This document shows positions 46,517-60,060 of a DNA stretch of 64,000 bases, one piece after another. The DNA is from Megamerina dolium (lineage: Eukaryota; Arthropoda; Insecta; Diptera; Megamerinidae): NCBI GenBank assembly GCA_963854835.1, contig OY978527.1, positions 18,075,345 to 18,139,344 of the forward strand, in the 5' to 3' direction. Both the position numbers and the translations under genes were made by a program. Every line of letters begins with the position of its first letter. The stretch's first letter is position 1. A model generated the notes under the pieces. It was not told where the DNA came from and searched no databases. It saw only the letters and a list, made by a program, of their open reading frames with translations.

Positions 46517-47008
46517 TTAGATAACTCTTCGTTCTTTGAAGTGACATTTTTGAGATGAATTTGAGGTTTGGGATGACAGTCTTTCTCTTTGGGGCAAATT
46601 GAAAAAACAAAAGTTCTTTGCCAATTGAATAGTCTTGCACGGAGGAAATCTCTCCTTGGGAAATTTTCTAATAACATTGTATTGATACCGAGATATCTCT
46701 ACCAAAGCAGTTAAAGTGCCTTCTATAGATATTTGGTCTGTTTGGACAGATCTCATTCTTTTCCTGTGTTTGGCTGCTCTGAACAGAGATGAATTTTTAA
46801 CATCTTTGAATAATTTTGAAGCCTCAAATGGCCGAGAAACTCTCAAGCTCATATGCTTAGCATAAACCAACACAGGTAGAAGTGTATTGTCTCCTAAACT
46901 CCTTTCTTTTTGTGCGTTTATTACTGTCTTCAAGTACAATCTTACGGCCGCGCTTAATTTGTCGTAGGGGATTTGGAGGAGGGGAAACAAAAGTGATGGA
47001 TGCATCAA
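46517..47008 (-). CDS. Uncharacterised 163-codon open frame
   Basis: An unbroken minus-strand frame, unusual in this A+T-rich region, with ATG at 47005. It has mixed composition, including KLSAAVRLYLKTVINAQKE and LFRAAKHRKRMRSVQ. No signal peptide, membrane segment or family motif was recognised. It could be an exon, part of an unrecognised transposon protein, or chance. There are no neighbours that help. Confidence 0.25.
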   Translation of the reverse strand: MMHPSLLFPLLQIPYDKLSAAVRLYLKTVINAQKERSLGDNTLLPVLVYAKHMSLRVSRPFEASKLFKDVKNSSLFRAAKHRKRMRSVQTDQISIEGTLTALVEISRYQYNVIRKFPKERFPPCKTIQLAKNFCFFNLPQRERLSSQTSNSSQKCHFKERRVI

Positions 47009-47284
47009 ACCAATCTTTGTTTATTCTCAAAAAAAGGCACTCATGTCTTCTTGATTTTTCCCATCGATTCTTGAAATCATGGATAATAATTTATTTTCAA
47101 ATTAAAATCAATCACATCCAAGGAGTTGGTCCTTTTTATAACTTCCTCCTTTATGGAATTACATTTATCATTCAATTTTAAATATTCAGAATTTTTTATG
47201 ATGTCGCAAAAGGTTCGGCGAGAAATGAAAATTGGAGCTTATTCTTGAAATAGTAAAATTGCAATGGAATAAAGCAATTCTAAT

Positions 47285-47873
47285 ATTTCATGTAGACGAA
47301 GTTCCTAGTGTCAGAGTAGAGTGCTTGTCACTGCTGGTAACTACGCTTTTAAAGTAGTGAAGGACTTTGTCTATCTAGGAATCAGCATTAAAATCACTAA
47401 TGACGTCGGTCACTTTACTTCACTAACACCAGTCACTTTCACTTTAGGCTAGGTAAGCAATTGAGAAGTCGGGCTCTTTCTCGAGACGCGAAAACCATAT
47501 TCTACAATTCTCTCATCATAGCTGTCGTTACATATGGCGCCAAAATTTGCACAACCTCCACCTCAGATGAGAGAATGCTCGGAGTTTACGAGAGAAAAGT
47601 TCTACGACGCAAATAGATCCAAAGATCTTTGGATCTATTTGCGTCGAATAAGGTGCAACCATAAGCTGCATGAGCTGTATGCAGACACCGATATAGTAAA
47701 GTGCATAAAGTTCAGCGGCTACGCTGAAGACAACACAGGTGAGGTAACTTGACAGCTCTTGGAATTTCGAACTAGCGCCAGTTGCGAAGAGAAGAGATAG
47801 GTGGCGAAGCATGCTAAATTCAGCCTAATTCGATTTTCGGTTGTAATGGCCACACAAGTAAGTAAATAAGTAA
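47285..47873 (+). pseudogene. RTE-like LINE, 3' part
   Basis: It matches the 19.5-kb copy from AFKVVKDFVYLG (after correcting one frame) through GKQLRSRALSRDAKT to the 3' end TTTTCGGTTGTAATGGCCAC with an AAGTAAGT-type tail. About 100 bases are deleted in places, and the part encoding RKIFGPICVGGEY is replaced by a 42-base palindrome (47605-47646). Confidence 0.7.
47605..47646. repeat. Perfect 42-bp palindrome inside a LINE remnant
   Basis: The two 21-base arms meet at AGA|TCT with no loop. The right arm (ending TTTGGATCTATTTGCGTCG) corresponds to the normal LINE sequence; the left arm is its inverted copy. Confidence 0.95.
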
Positions 47874-49362
47874 TGTTTCATATATTTTCCTATATAGCCG
47901 CATAACATAGATACCTAGCACTTTCAACATTTTAAATAGGCTTGACATTTTAAACTGGAAATCAGGTCAAAATTTGCAAAAACAATCACAACTAAAACGA
48001 AATATGTATGGAAAACAGAGTATTGATGTGGTTGCTGATTGAACATAAAATATTGTAAACATTAATACTTAAAATTTTTGAAAATTCCCGTTTTACTACT
48101 GCGCCCAGAAAGCCGAGCTGAGCTGTAACAGTAACTGCAGAAGAAGTAAACAAGTTGGCACACTAAATTTTTTAGTTAGTAATGTAGAATTTTATTTACT
48201 TTTACATGCATCCCTTTTTTCGTCTTAACATCCAAAATAGACGTAGTGTGTGACGTAATTGAAACGAAAATGGAATTTTAATGGCAAATATAGACTTTGA
48301 GGGTGTTAGAAAATTTCTAAAACCGGTGTCGTGTTTTCTCGACGGTTTCTTAAAAAGTACATGCAATTGTTTTTTGGGATCACTGTGTTTTTCGGTATTG
48401 GACGGCGCCTACTTTATAGAATTTTTTTTGAGAACCTAGCGGAAGGTCCACCCTATACATTGAAATACATTGCTTACATTGCAAACAAGAATCCGTCTGT
48501 CACTTAACACTCATCCTCACTTTGATCATTATCGTAGTTGTTCGAAATCATAATGAGTGCTCGACTGAATACGCGTTGCCAACTATTTGACAGCATGCCT
48601 TAATAGATATGTAGCTACATACAATCGACAACGTTTTAATCATCAACATTATAATCATATTGCTTTATGTTCTGAAATTAGTTTGCTTGAGAGTGGGAGC
48701 GTTTTTTTTTTCAGTATGGCCGGAGAGATTCATTCTCATAACTCCCCACTAGCTTTCCATCTATTTTTCATCTTCTGCTTATAAACGTTTTATGTTGGCA
48801 CTAATGGAATTTTTGCGTTAATTCAAAATGATGCAACAACAACAATGAACATAAATAAAACAACAAAGCATACACACTCTCCATTTCCTCTTCCTCTATC
48901 TCCATGTATCTCTTAATACTGTCGTTTATATTGTTGCGTATTTATGTTGTTGCCACCTAACGCTGTTGTTGCTTATTAACTACAACAACAATAACATTAA
49001 AGCATTACGATGAACAACATCTTTAGTTCTCGAGTAATTATAACTCAACAACAACAACAACAACGAAGGTGTATTTCTCTGCTAAGCGATGAGCATAGTT
49101 GAATTTCTTTGTAGACAGTTGCTTTAGTAAAACATGAATGCGACTCTGGATCTTATTCATAATTTTGGGGGAATAGGTTGAATGATGCTTTATGTATGTA
49201 TGTTTGAATGTGCGTATGTGTATGTGAGTACTTGTAAATGACGGGGATTAAAATGTTATGCGTGTAGTTCTTACAGGGGTTCATCTATAGGTACTTATAT
49301 GAATGCAAGACTCTTATAGAGTGAACATTTTAATAAGCGGACTCGAATTGAAAAATGATATA
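47874..49362. other. No gene seen; CAA-rich patches
   Basis: Short (CAA)n and (TGT)n patches occur, for example at 49048-49063. A pyrimidine tract ends in AG at 48714 before a 22-codon frame, not enough to call an exon. Confidence 0.5.
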
Positions 49363-49628
49363 ACAATAAATAAATGTGTAGCCCCGAAAGTCCCTTTGGC
49401 TGAGCTTCTCGTCCAGTACTGTTGTACGTGCTACACTGCTTGTTTTTGGGCAGTATTAGATCAGCCGGTTCCGAACGGCAGAGCCCTTGTAACATCACAT
49501 TTCTGAGCTTTGTCATAGAGCTCTTTTAGAGCTCTTTTTTATATTAACGTTGTGCTTCAACCGGGGAATAAACCCACTATCTATGGATCAGAAGGCTAAC
49601 GTATTACCCACTGAGCTGCGGCATCCAA
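49363..49628 (-). mobile_element. tRNA-derived SINE, internally deleted (copy D)
   Basis: Head (GCCGCAGCTCAGTGG) and 3' part (ACTGGACGAGAAGCTCAGCC) are both present, but the segment containing GGTACCCACC and GGCAATTCTTCC is missing, so the copy is about 95 bases short. The 3' hairpin is mutated. This is an older copy than B or C. Confidence 0.8.
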
Positions 49629-52326
49629 CCCAAAAATTATATATCATACATTTATGAGCTTTGACTTGCCTGTATACGTTTCACTGTGTAAAAAAGTTTC
49701 ACTAATTAAAAAATAAGTTATTTAGTACAAAATAATTTTACTTTTTTTTTGTATCCGAGAATGTGTATTAAACCAGATCCTAAACAATTCAAGTTTTTTT
49801 TTATTCTATGACCGATTATAGCAAAATACGCAACAAAGAACATCCAATGTGATATGAATTACCACTTTTCTTAGCTTAGCTTAGGAGGTTGTTGATTTGG
49901 ATGAGGTTCGGTATGATAAAATCATGTAGGGCCGTTCCACTAAAAAATATTGGATACAAGATTTTGTGGATTTTGTTCATGAGTACTCAAATCGGTGGTG
50001 TTCTCATTTCTGGTAACGTAGCGCGTGGTTGCATTTCCAAAATGTTGTAATAATTAGGCCGAAGAGCTAGCGGCATACGTTTTTCGTGCGTGAGCATTGC
50101 ATTGCATTTTTCAATGCGAAAACGATTTGAGAAAAATATGTTTTCGATCTTGACTCCTATGGTTTCTTTAACAGATATCACTATCAGTGAAAGTAGAACA
50201 GAAAACAGGACCCTTTGTAAGGACAGGCATTATTATCAGGCTATGAATTCATTTGACTAAAGCGAATATTACCCATCGGTTTTAGTCAATTCTTGGATAG
50301 TCCCAATGGTTAAATGTGGAACGTAGATTACACCAAATGTCACCGTTTTCAGTCTGAAATACCGAAATGGGGAATTTGATGATCTACGAAAGATAATTCG
50401 TAAGGAATTCTGGTCGTCTCTGTAGAAAAGAATATGTATAAAGAAGACAATACTCATCTTTAATGCTGAATACTTGTATTTAACAGTAAATTTTAGTTTT
50501 AGTTTGCCCTCTGTTGTTTATCCTCATAATTCATACACAAAATAATTTTAATACGCAAAACAATGGATGATGATATTTCACTGGCTAATGGGGCCAGTTA
50601 TATCAGCATCTTCTGTATGTTTACGTACTTATGGTGTTGAGGTATATGTGTATGTACGCATATTTGAATCCTACTGTGTAAGTAACATAATCATTTTGAG
50701 CACCTGTTTAATTGCGCTAATCATTCGACAAGGAATCATTTAGAAATTCTGTCTACATACTGGTTCATACCTATATATATATATATATATATAGTTATGT
50801 ATCATGTAGATCCAGTCTGATGAATTCTTTTTTGCATTGTAGCCGTGCGTGAACGTAACATAAAATATTTTGCCAAACCACTTAAAATATGATGTTGCTT
50901 TTCACATAAATGACGTCCCCATCCATAATACTGCCATTAACATCATCCCCCATATTGCAGATTTACGCGAGCATAATTCCCGTTCTCCTTCATTTACTAC
51001 AATTATGTTATTATAATATGTGTACACCCAAAAGTATAATAGTTAAATACAGCTCACATCATCTATACTTTCATGTCATAAACATTTTTATGATTTTAAC
51101 CTTGGCATATTGTCCAATTCGAAGATGTAGGGAGGTATAAACAGACAGGCGGCGGTCATCATCATAATTCCTATTACACTTGGCATCATCATAATTTTAA
51201 TCGCTACATCATTATTGTAGTCATGATGAGGATAATCGTAACATTAGAAGTCACTGCTGTAACGCTTGAAACATTTAAATGCTAATTTTATTACCTTGTA
51301 CGTAGTCGAATTTAGAATAAAAGAGCTTATTATTTATTTACATACTTACTTGTACATATTATGTAGGTAAATACAACAATTAAGTTTTGCCTTCAACACC
51401 ATCAACATCACATCGTTGTCATCATAATCGTTATGATTACTCTAGCGTTATTATTAGCATGCTTTTTATTAAATTTAATGTAATATCATTTATTTGTAGC
51501 ATACTTTTAGGACGCCTTAATTTTTGTATATGCATTTGAAGTACTTTTTATGGGTTGCTATAATAATTATAGTAACTTTTTTGTACGTGAACACACATGA
51601 ATACCTACATGCATATATAAATACAGTGTTTACTCAAAATATTTTCTTCATGTGTTACTCTACATCCGTTCTAAGGTCGACATAATCTGCCATTTAGGGA
51701 ATGGATGATTTTGTGCAACGATCTTCGCTTAAGAGCTTGAAAAATTTAGTTCTTGTAGGAATTTAAGTTCCAGAATTATGCATTGAAATATAATGGTTCA
51801 TTCCATTTATGTTAAATATGTAGAATTTTGTTTAAAAAGTCACATTTTGTATGGTGCCTAAGTTTGTTTATGAAGTATTATAAACGTTCCGATTTTAGTT
51901 AAAAAAGAATTTTTGTTGTATGAGACTATTTTCTGCGAAGTATTATTTTGAAGGAAAAATATGATTTCCGAAAAAAAAAAAATTTCGCATCTTCCATACA
52001 AATTTGTTGTTTTTCATTTAAAAACTTAAATTTTTATTCGTAATTTATTTATATGAGAAAAAAAGTACTATAAATTTTGTGTCAAATTTTGTTAAAGTCA
52101 AAAAGAAAATATTACTGGTGTTTCAAAGCGAATAACATATAAGTAAATAATTATATTTACCATATAAATTTGTCGATTTTTTCCTAAAAAATGAATTTTT
52201 GTATAAGGATTCTGTTTATTTATGATCATAATTAATTCAATTTTTACATGCAGCATTATTTTGATGGAAATCTCAGATTGCCGAAGTTTAAGGTTACTGC
52301 TTTAAAAAGTATTAATACCGTTAATA
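49629..52326. other. A+T-rich stretch, no gene seen
   Basis: A pure (TA)n run of about 24 bases lies at 50772-50794. No coding or shared repeat was recognised. Confidence 0.5.
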
Positions 52327-52956
52327 CTTAAAATCAATATCGCGAAGACCAAAGTTATGCGAATGAACACCACCGAAACACAAGCTCTTCAGATTGCTGG
52401 CGTACCTTTGGAAGATGTAGACGAATTCTGTTACCTTGGGAGTATTATTTCCAAGACTGGCGGGTCATCAGTTGACATACGCAACCGTATATCGAAGGGT
52501 AGTGCTGCATTTGGCATGCTAGACAAGGTGTGGAGAGCGTCTTACATATCCAGGCATACGAATCTTAAGATATTCAACGCCAATGTGAAGTCTGTAGTTC
52601 TGTATGGGTGCGAAACATGGAATATCTCGGCGGGTGTACTACAGTCGCTGCAATCTTTTCTTAATCGTTGTCTACGTGTATTTTGGCCCCAGGTCATAAG
52701 CAACACTGAACTCTGGAATGTGACCAAACAAACACCAATCCACATCGAAATCCAACGTCGTAAGTGGAAATGGATCGGCCACACATTGCGGAAACCCCAC
52801 GGTGACATAACGAGAACAGCGCTGGATTGGAACCCCCAAGGCAGCCGCAGGCGTGGGAGACCAGCCAATACTTGGAGACGGCAAGTTGAAGCAGAAGCGA
52901 AAAAAGCAGATAAAAGAAGTTATAATTTGTTTATTGAGGCCCTATGCTCCACTTAG
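52327..52956 (+). pseudogene. RTE-like LINE (second family), intact C-terminal frame
   Basis: A 5'-truncated copy with an uninterrupted frame. It starts KINIAKTKVMRMN just after where the catalytic FADD box would be, and continues FCYLGSIISKTGG, VVLYGCETWNISA, RRKWKWIGHTLRKPHGDI and [18 protein letters not shown] to a stop at 52954-52956. All RT catalytic residues are missing. The (TA)n tract starts 11 bases after the stop and is probably the element's 3' tail. Clade naming is tentative. Confidence 0.8.
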
Positions 52957-52967
52957 GAGCCAAGGGA

Positions 52968-54639
<1,672 letters not shown>

Positions 54640-55030
54640 CATCTTATGGAATACTCGAGCTCCTGTTTGGGGCCAGAGAACTGTACAGGCTTCGATCAAT
54701 CTTCTTCTTCTTCTCCTTCTTATGTGGCCATCATAACGCAAAGTCAATTTAGAATGCTTCTCCAGTACTCTGTACTTCGCTAGCTGACGCCAGCTAGCGC
54801 TTCCAAGCTCTGACCTGTTTTCGAACATTTGCTCGTTCCACTGGAGATGGGGTTTCCTTCTTCTGGATAAAACATTCTTCGTTAGAGTATGCTCTAACAT
54901 TCGCGCTATCTATCCAACGTAGGCGCTGAATTATGATGCGCTTTACTATGTCGGCGTATAGTTCACAAAACTCATAGTTATGCTGTATTCGGTACTCGCC
55001 ACAGAAGCATAAATGGCCAAAGATTTTCGA
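54640..55030 (-). pseudogene. RTE-like LINE C-terminal remnant
   Basis: The minus strand reads KIFGHLCFCGEYRIQHNYEF, CELYADIVKRIIIQRLRW and, after a frame change, RRRKPHLQWNEQMFENRS, GSASWRQLAKYRVLEKHSKL. These parallel KIFGPICVGGEYRIWYNHKL and the basic C-terminus of the 19.5-kb copy. No catalytic part remains. Confidence 0.65.
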
Positions 55031-55166
55031 TAATCAGCGAAAATCGAAGATCGAATGTCAAGTTCATATTATTAACCCTACCGAAATTTTCGTTGAGTAT
55101 CGAATTTTCTGTCAAACAGAATTTTGCTTTCCTTGAGTGTGAGAAATTGCTGAGCATGTAAGTACA

Positions 55167-55500
55167 AGGTGCGACAACTATGTATTAAGACTGCCTCTAG
55201 AAAAAACAATTAAAACACGATATCTGCTAATATATTTATTCGATTTAATAGTGATTCAAACGCGTGTTCCAGCTCATTTTTCGGAATTGCCTCCAGTGCC
55301 CTCGTCGAAGCCCGTTGTATGGTCTGAATGCCATCAAAAAAGCATCCTTTCAACTTCAATTTCAGTTTTGAGAACAAAAAGAAGTCGCACGGTGCCAAAT
55401 CAGGTGAATACGCCGGGTGATTCAACACACAGACCTGATTTCGAGCCAAAAATTGACGAATAATGAGTGCTGTGTGACTGGGTGCATTATCGTGCAACTT
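55167..55500 (-). pseudogene. Mariner (DD34D) transposase, C-terminal fragment
   Basis: The minus strand reads LHDNAPSHTALIIRQFLARN, then HPAYSPDLAPCDFFLFSKLK and a C-terminal region ending ILADIVF. The second and third catalytic Asp are present with 34 residues between them. The N-terminal DNA-binding half and first Asp are missing. ACAAGGTGCGACAACTATGT near 55165-55185 may be the terminal repeat, but no partner was found. It is a different mariner lineage from the 6.5-kb element. Confidence 0.75.
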
Positions 55501-55619
55501 GTTAAAATTTCAACATTAAACAAACACGTGTTTTGTAAAATGAATGTCAATAAACATTAAATGTCAACCAAATGCCATGAAGTTAGTTTGACAGTTAGTA
55601 GAGGAAAGTTGAAGCTTCA

Positions 55620-57913
55620 AAACGCATGTGCTCACACATGCCAACTTTTAGCAAAGTTGTCTTGCTGACCACTACTAGAATCCACACTTCCGACGGTACC
55701 AGAGGGAGGTCGACAATAGATTTGGCATTTGCAGACCGCGCCACGGCGAATTGCACAAAATTGAGTGTGGAAGAGTCTATCCATACACACAGTGATCATG
55801 TAGCCATCGTACTGGAAATAAAGAACAAAATACAGCAATAAAATTGGTCCACAGAACAGCTCAAAAAATGGAAAAGAGCGCCCTTCAATGCAGAGGCTTT
55901 TGGCCAGGCATGGTATGATCATGAGTATGATCATGTATCCTGCAGGACAGTAGAAGGTATGGCGTAACAGATAGCTACGCAAATGGAAGCCGCATGTGAT
56001 GCATCGATGCCAAGAAGCAAAGATAGTGCTAAGCGACAACCTGCTTACTGGTACACCACGGATATAGCGGATATACGCAGAACGTGCATAAGAGCGCGGC
56101 GTAGAGTGCATAGAGCCCGACTATACCAGACATACAATGAGTTACACCTAGAGTACAGAGGTTGAAAGCTGGACCTCAAAATAGCAATTAAACAGAGCAA
56201 AAACCACTGCTTTAAGCAACTACGAGACAGTGCTGATGACGATCCATGAGGCGTGGTGTACAACACCGTTCTGCGCAAAGTAAAGGTGCCTACCGCACAT
56301 TTTTGCGGACATGTATACTATGTGCCATACCGAAGGAATTTTTCCAACGCGATCGAAATTACAGCTACTTAAACCTGGAAAACAGCTAGACCAACCATCT
56401 GCATACCGGCAGTTATGTATCCTGGACACAGTAGGGAAAGTACTCGAGCGTATAATAAGAGAGCACCTCCAGGAGTACTTTGAACTACCCACGGGTCTCT
56501 CCGACCAAAAATTAGGTTTCCGGCTTGCAAGGTCAACGGTGGACGTCATCAGAACCGTAACAAATAGAGCGAAGAAAGCTATGAGCGGCGGATATGCTGT
56601 AATGAAATTCTGCGCAGTCATCACGCTCGACATAAAAAACGCATTCAACTCGGCCAATTGAACAACATACTCTTATCTCTCGAAAATATGAACGTACCGA
56701 ACTATTTGCTACGAACCATCCGAAGTTATTTCAGCAACCGAATTTTACAGTATGACCCGGAGGCAGGACCAAAAAAGTACGTAGTTACCGGCGGTGTCCC
56801 ACAAAGATCAGTCCTGGGGCCAACGTTTTGGAATTCCAGGTACGATGGAGTTCTGAAATTTAAACATCTGTATAAGGCGACCATTGTGTGGTATGCCGAT
56901 GACATCGCCCTGTTGGTGGTACCTTGGAGGCTAAATCTAATGATGCAGCAGCGAGAGTGCAGCGATTGCTTAATAATTCTGGACTAGAGTTTGCGGCACA
57001 AAAGATGGAGGTTGTTCTTATAAGTGCACGAAAGCAGAAGAAGACGATGAATCTCACGATCGATTGCCACAATATACAGTCGCAAGAGGCAATAACTTAC
57101 CTGGGAGTATGGATTGATTCAAGACTAAGTTTTAAACATCATCTGGCTGCAGTAAGCACTAAATCGGCGGCTGTTAATGGCGCATTTACGCGGATTCTAC
57201 CTAACATAGGTGGTCCTCACGGCGAACGGAGACGCCTACTGTCAGCAGTAGTGGACTCTATTGTATTTTATGCAGCGCCAATATTGGCAGGAGCTAAGAA
57301 ATCGTACATGCGTGAGGCTGTTCAGGCGCACAGACGCAACGCATTACGAGCCACATGTGCATACAGTACAGTATCGGACGACGCAATATGTGTTGTCGCC
57401 GAAAAATGCCAGTCGATATTCACTAGAGAGATCTGAGTTACTTGTACAATAGGCAAAGAGTGAAACCGACGCCAGAGCAAAACACTACAGAACGCGTGTA
57501 ATCAATGACAGGGTGTCAAAAAAGCTTATCCCAACCTGCAGCAGTGGGTGAGAAGGAAGCACGACGTTACGTATTTCTATCTTATTCAGACACTCAGCGG
57601 TCATGGATGTTTCTTGGAATATCTTCACCGTTTCTAGCTAGCAGACAGCCCTTACTCTCCGAAGTGCCCCAATATGGTTGAAAACGCAGAGCACATACTC
57701 TTCCAATGTGATCGATTTAGCGAAGAAAGAAAAACACTTCAGCATGGTCTACGATTTCCGCTATCCCCTACCAATATGGTACAGGAAATGTGCTCATCAG
57801 AAGTGAAATGGGAAGCTGTGACAATGTTTGCAGCTCGTATAATACTGCGCCTTCGATATATTGGATGGAAGCAAATCAAAACAGCACCGACGGTAATAAA
57901 ATTAGTGCCATAA
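55620..57913 (+). pseudogene. R1-clade LINE pol, endonuclease end to C-terminus
   Basis: Reading through several frames: the end of the apurinic endonuclease (RSTIDLAFADRATANC, HTHSDHVAIVLEI); a linker; the RT start region (PSAYRQLCILDTVGKVLERI); LDIKNAFNSAN; GGVPQRSVLGPTFWN, where an R replaces the usual G of QGSxLGP; the catalytic YADDIALLVV at about 56893; LGVWIDSRLSFKHHL; and the C-terminal cysteine-motif region (NMVENAEHILFQCDRFSEER). There are at least five frame breaks. The order and motifs fit the R1 clade. The flanks show no rRNA gene, so it is a dispersed rather than rDNA-specific type. Confidence 0.8.
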
Positions 57914-58289
57914 ATAGGAATTTTACCAGCAACAGCTTTGGATAATGATACGTCCATTGACATTAACAACTACGGGAGTGACGACGTAACCGCAGCGCAA
58001 ACGATGCAAACGAGAACGCCTTACAAGGCGCTTGCTCTACGGCGCTACAAATCTACGGCATGAACAACGAAGTAATGTCAAAGTAGAAAAATTTAATAAG
58101 CTAAAAAGCGGAGCCTGGAAGCAGTTAATATGTCGATCTAAGAGACATAAACCTGATCCACTATGATAAAATGCGAAAGCGGTTCCAGGGTGGGTACAAG
58201 CGAAACATAAGGGGGAAGTTTTAGTGGCTGTGAGCCCTATATACCACTGGTCTGACAACACCTTTGACGATGCGTTAGGCATTTGTTAC
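57914..58289 (+). other. Probable 3' region of the R1-clade remnant
   Basis: Continues without a clear boundary into the opposite-strand LINE. TATACCACTGGTCTGACAAC near 58240 resembles a coding or 3'-untranslated relic of such elements. Nothing firmer can be said. Confidence 0.3.
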
Positions 58290-59800
58290 CTCGTTACCCG
58301 CAAAAAAAAAGAGCAGCTGATGCCTTCTGGACTTTATTTTTAATGTTATGTTTCCAGTTCAGCTTCCTATCTATGACTAGTACCAAAAATGTAGCCTCTT
58401 CTTTGAGCTCGAGGTTAGTGTTGTTGAGGCTGAGTGGTGAAAAATATTCGGGCTTGTATCTTCTGGTGAAGAGAATCACTTCCGTTTTCGACGGGTTTAC
58501 GTTTAAGCCACGGATGTTGGCCCATCTGCTAACTTTTTCTAACGAGTTTTTCATTAGGTCCCTTGTAGTGTTGGGGAATATACGTACGCTCTCACTTTAC
58601 AACCACTGGCCTCCAGACTTCTCAGTAGTTCGTTTACTACGAGAGAATTGGTCAGAGGACGACTCCTTGTGGCATTCCTGGCATTCCTCTGCGAATTCTC
58701 CTTGAGAGGGAGAAGCCACCCAGCTGTGGGAGGACAGTTGTACTTAGCAGAAGAAGTTTTATCCAGTGTACCAGGTGCTCTTCCCTCCAAGTCGCGTCAA
58801 TGCTCCTGTGATGACTATTGATTTGACATTATCTATATCTAGAAAGGTTACCAATATGTAGTGATTGTGGTTCATAGGATTTCGATGGTATGTATTAAAG
58901 TGTGTAGGGCTGTTTTTAATGACTTTTCCCTGGTGTAGGCGTGTTGGCACTCTAAGATGTGTCGTGGTCCAATTGTTTGTTCGAGATCTATAAGCCTTTC
59001 TTATGTCTTTAGTAAAAAAGACGAGAGGCTTAAGGGTAGGAAGTCTTTGGGATTGGTTGGGAGCAAGATTGGTTGGAATAAAGACAACTCTCACTCTGCG
59101 CCATTCCTTGGGAATGTACTTAAGGCAGATAAAGCCGATGAAGATTATTCTTAACTGCTCTATAACCCTTCTTTCTAGATTTAGTAGTTGAGCAGGGAAA
59201 ATGCCATCCGGTGCTGGTGTCTTGAATGGTTTGAATTTTGCGATCACCCATTCGATTTTACCCTAGAGATGAATGAGTGTTTAAGTTGGAAAAGTTTTCT
59301 TCGTGCATACGAGCATTGGACAGCATTCCGTATTATCTGGCTGGAAATTGTGTGTCAGTGAGAAGTTCTAGAGCCTCTTTTTCTGAAGCGGTCCATGTTC
59401 CATCTACCCTCTGTAGAGCACTTGGTATAAATGCGGACACAGAGAGTACTTTCCTGAGCCTCAAAGTTTCGGAGACTCCCTCAATATCTTTGCAGTAGGT
59501 TTTCCACGATTTTTGTTTCGCCTCCCTATGGACTTTTTTCTATATCCTTAAAGATTCTTGTGCAGGTGCCAGTCCATTTCCAGCCTTGACCTCTTTGTCT
59601 TGTTGAATAATTTTCTACCTTATGTCCTTAGCTTGCCTACGTTTTCCCCGTAGTTTCCGAATCGGGCATACTAAGTTTTGCGCCATGTTGATGGTCTTGG
59701 TCAACTGACTTACCATGGATTCTAATGTTTATTCTTATGCCAGCTGCACATTCTCTACTCCGGCACGGATATTGGATTCTCCTCTAGCACATCCAAGAAG
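58290..59800 (-). pseudogene. I/LOA-type LINE pol, linker and RT
   Basis: In element order on the minus strand: SWKTYCKDIEGVSETLRLRK and VDGTWTASEKEALELL (linker, about 59500-59360); FKPFKTPAPDGIFPAQLL (RT start, near 59235); EWRRVRVVFIPT; a frame change; VTFLDIDNVKS in place of the usual FLDIxxAF; a stretch with a deletion that removes the catalytic box; then RGLNVNPSKTEVILFTRRYK and DRKLNWKHNI (near 58400). Multiple stops and frameshifts. It resembles LINEs of the I/LOA group. It lies tail to tail with the R1-clade remnant. Confidence 0.7.
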
Positions 59801-59889
59801 ATGTCCGCGAGGGAGCCCTCCACAATCTTCCAGTTTGATGCAGAGATGCTGCCGTCCGGATCTGAGCCATCACTATAGTTCCCTTTGCA

Positions 59890-60060
59890 GGTCTTCATTG
59901 CGTACTTAGTCCAAAGTAATATCTGTGATTATTTGCAATATCAACAGACCGACACCAGTAACGGTGTTAATGATGGGTCCAAGATAGGTAAACTCCTTTA
60001 CTACTTCGAAAGCGTTCATAGCGATGTTTTGCATGACGTTTTGTGAGTTGAATTCCAGTA
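59890..60060 (-). pseudogene. RTE-like LINE scrap
   Basis: The minus strand reads NAFEVVKEFTYLGPIINTVT and, after a gap, ITDITLD. It parallels YAFEVVKDFIxLGTSINTSN of the 19.5-kb copy. Only about 60 codons survive. Confidence 0.6.

Noticed and set aside
48700..48783. Pyrimidine tract ending in CAG followed by ATGGCCGGAGAG
   Set aside because: The frame closes after 22 codons and no donor or conserved motif supports an exon.
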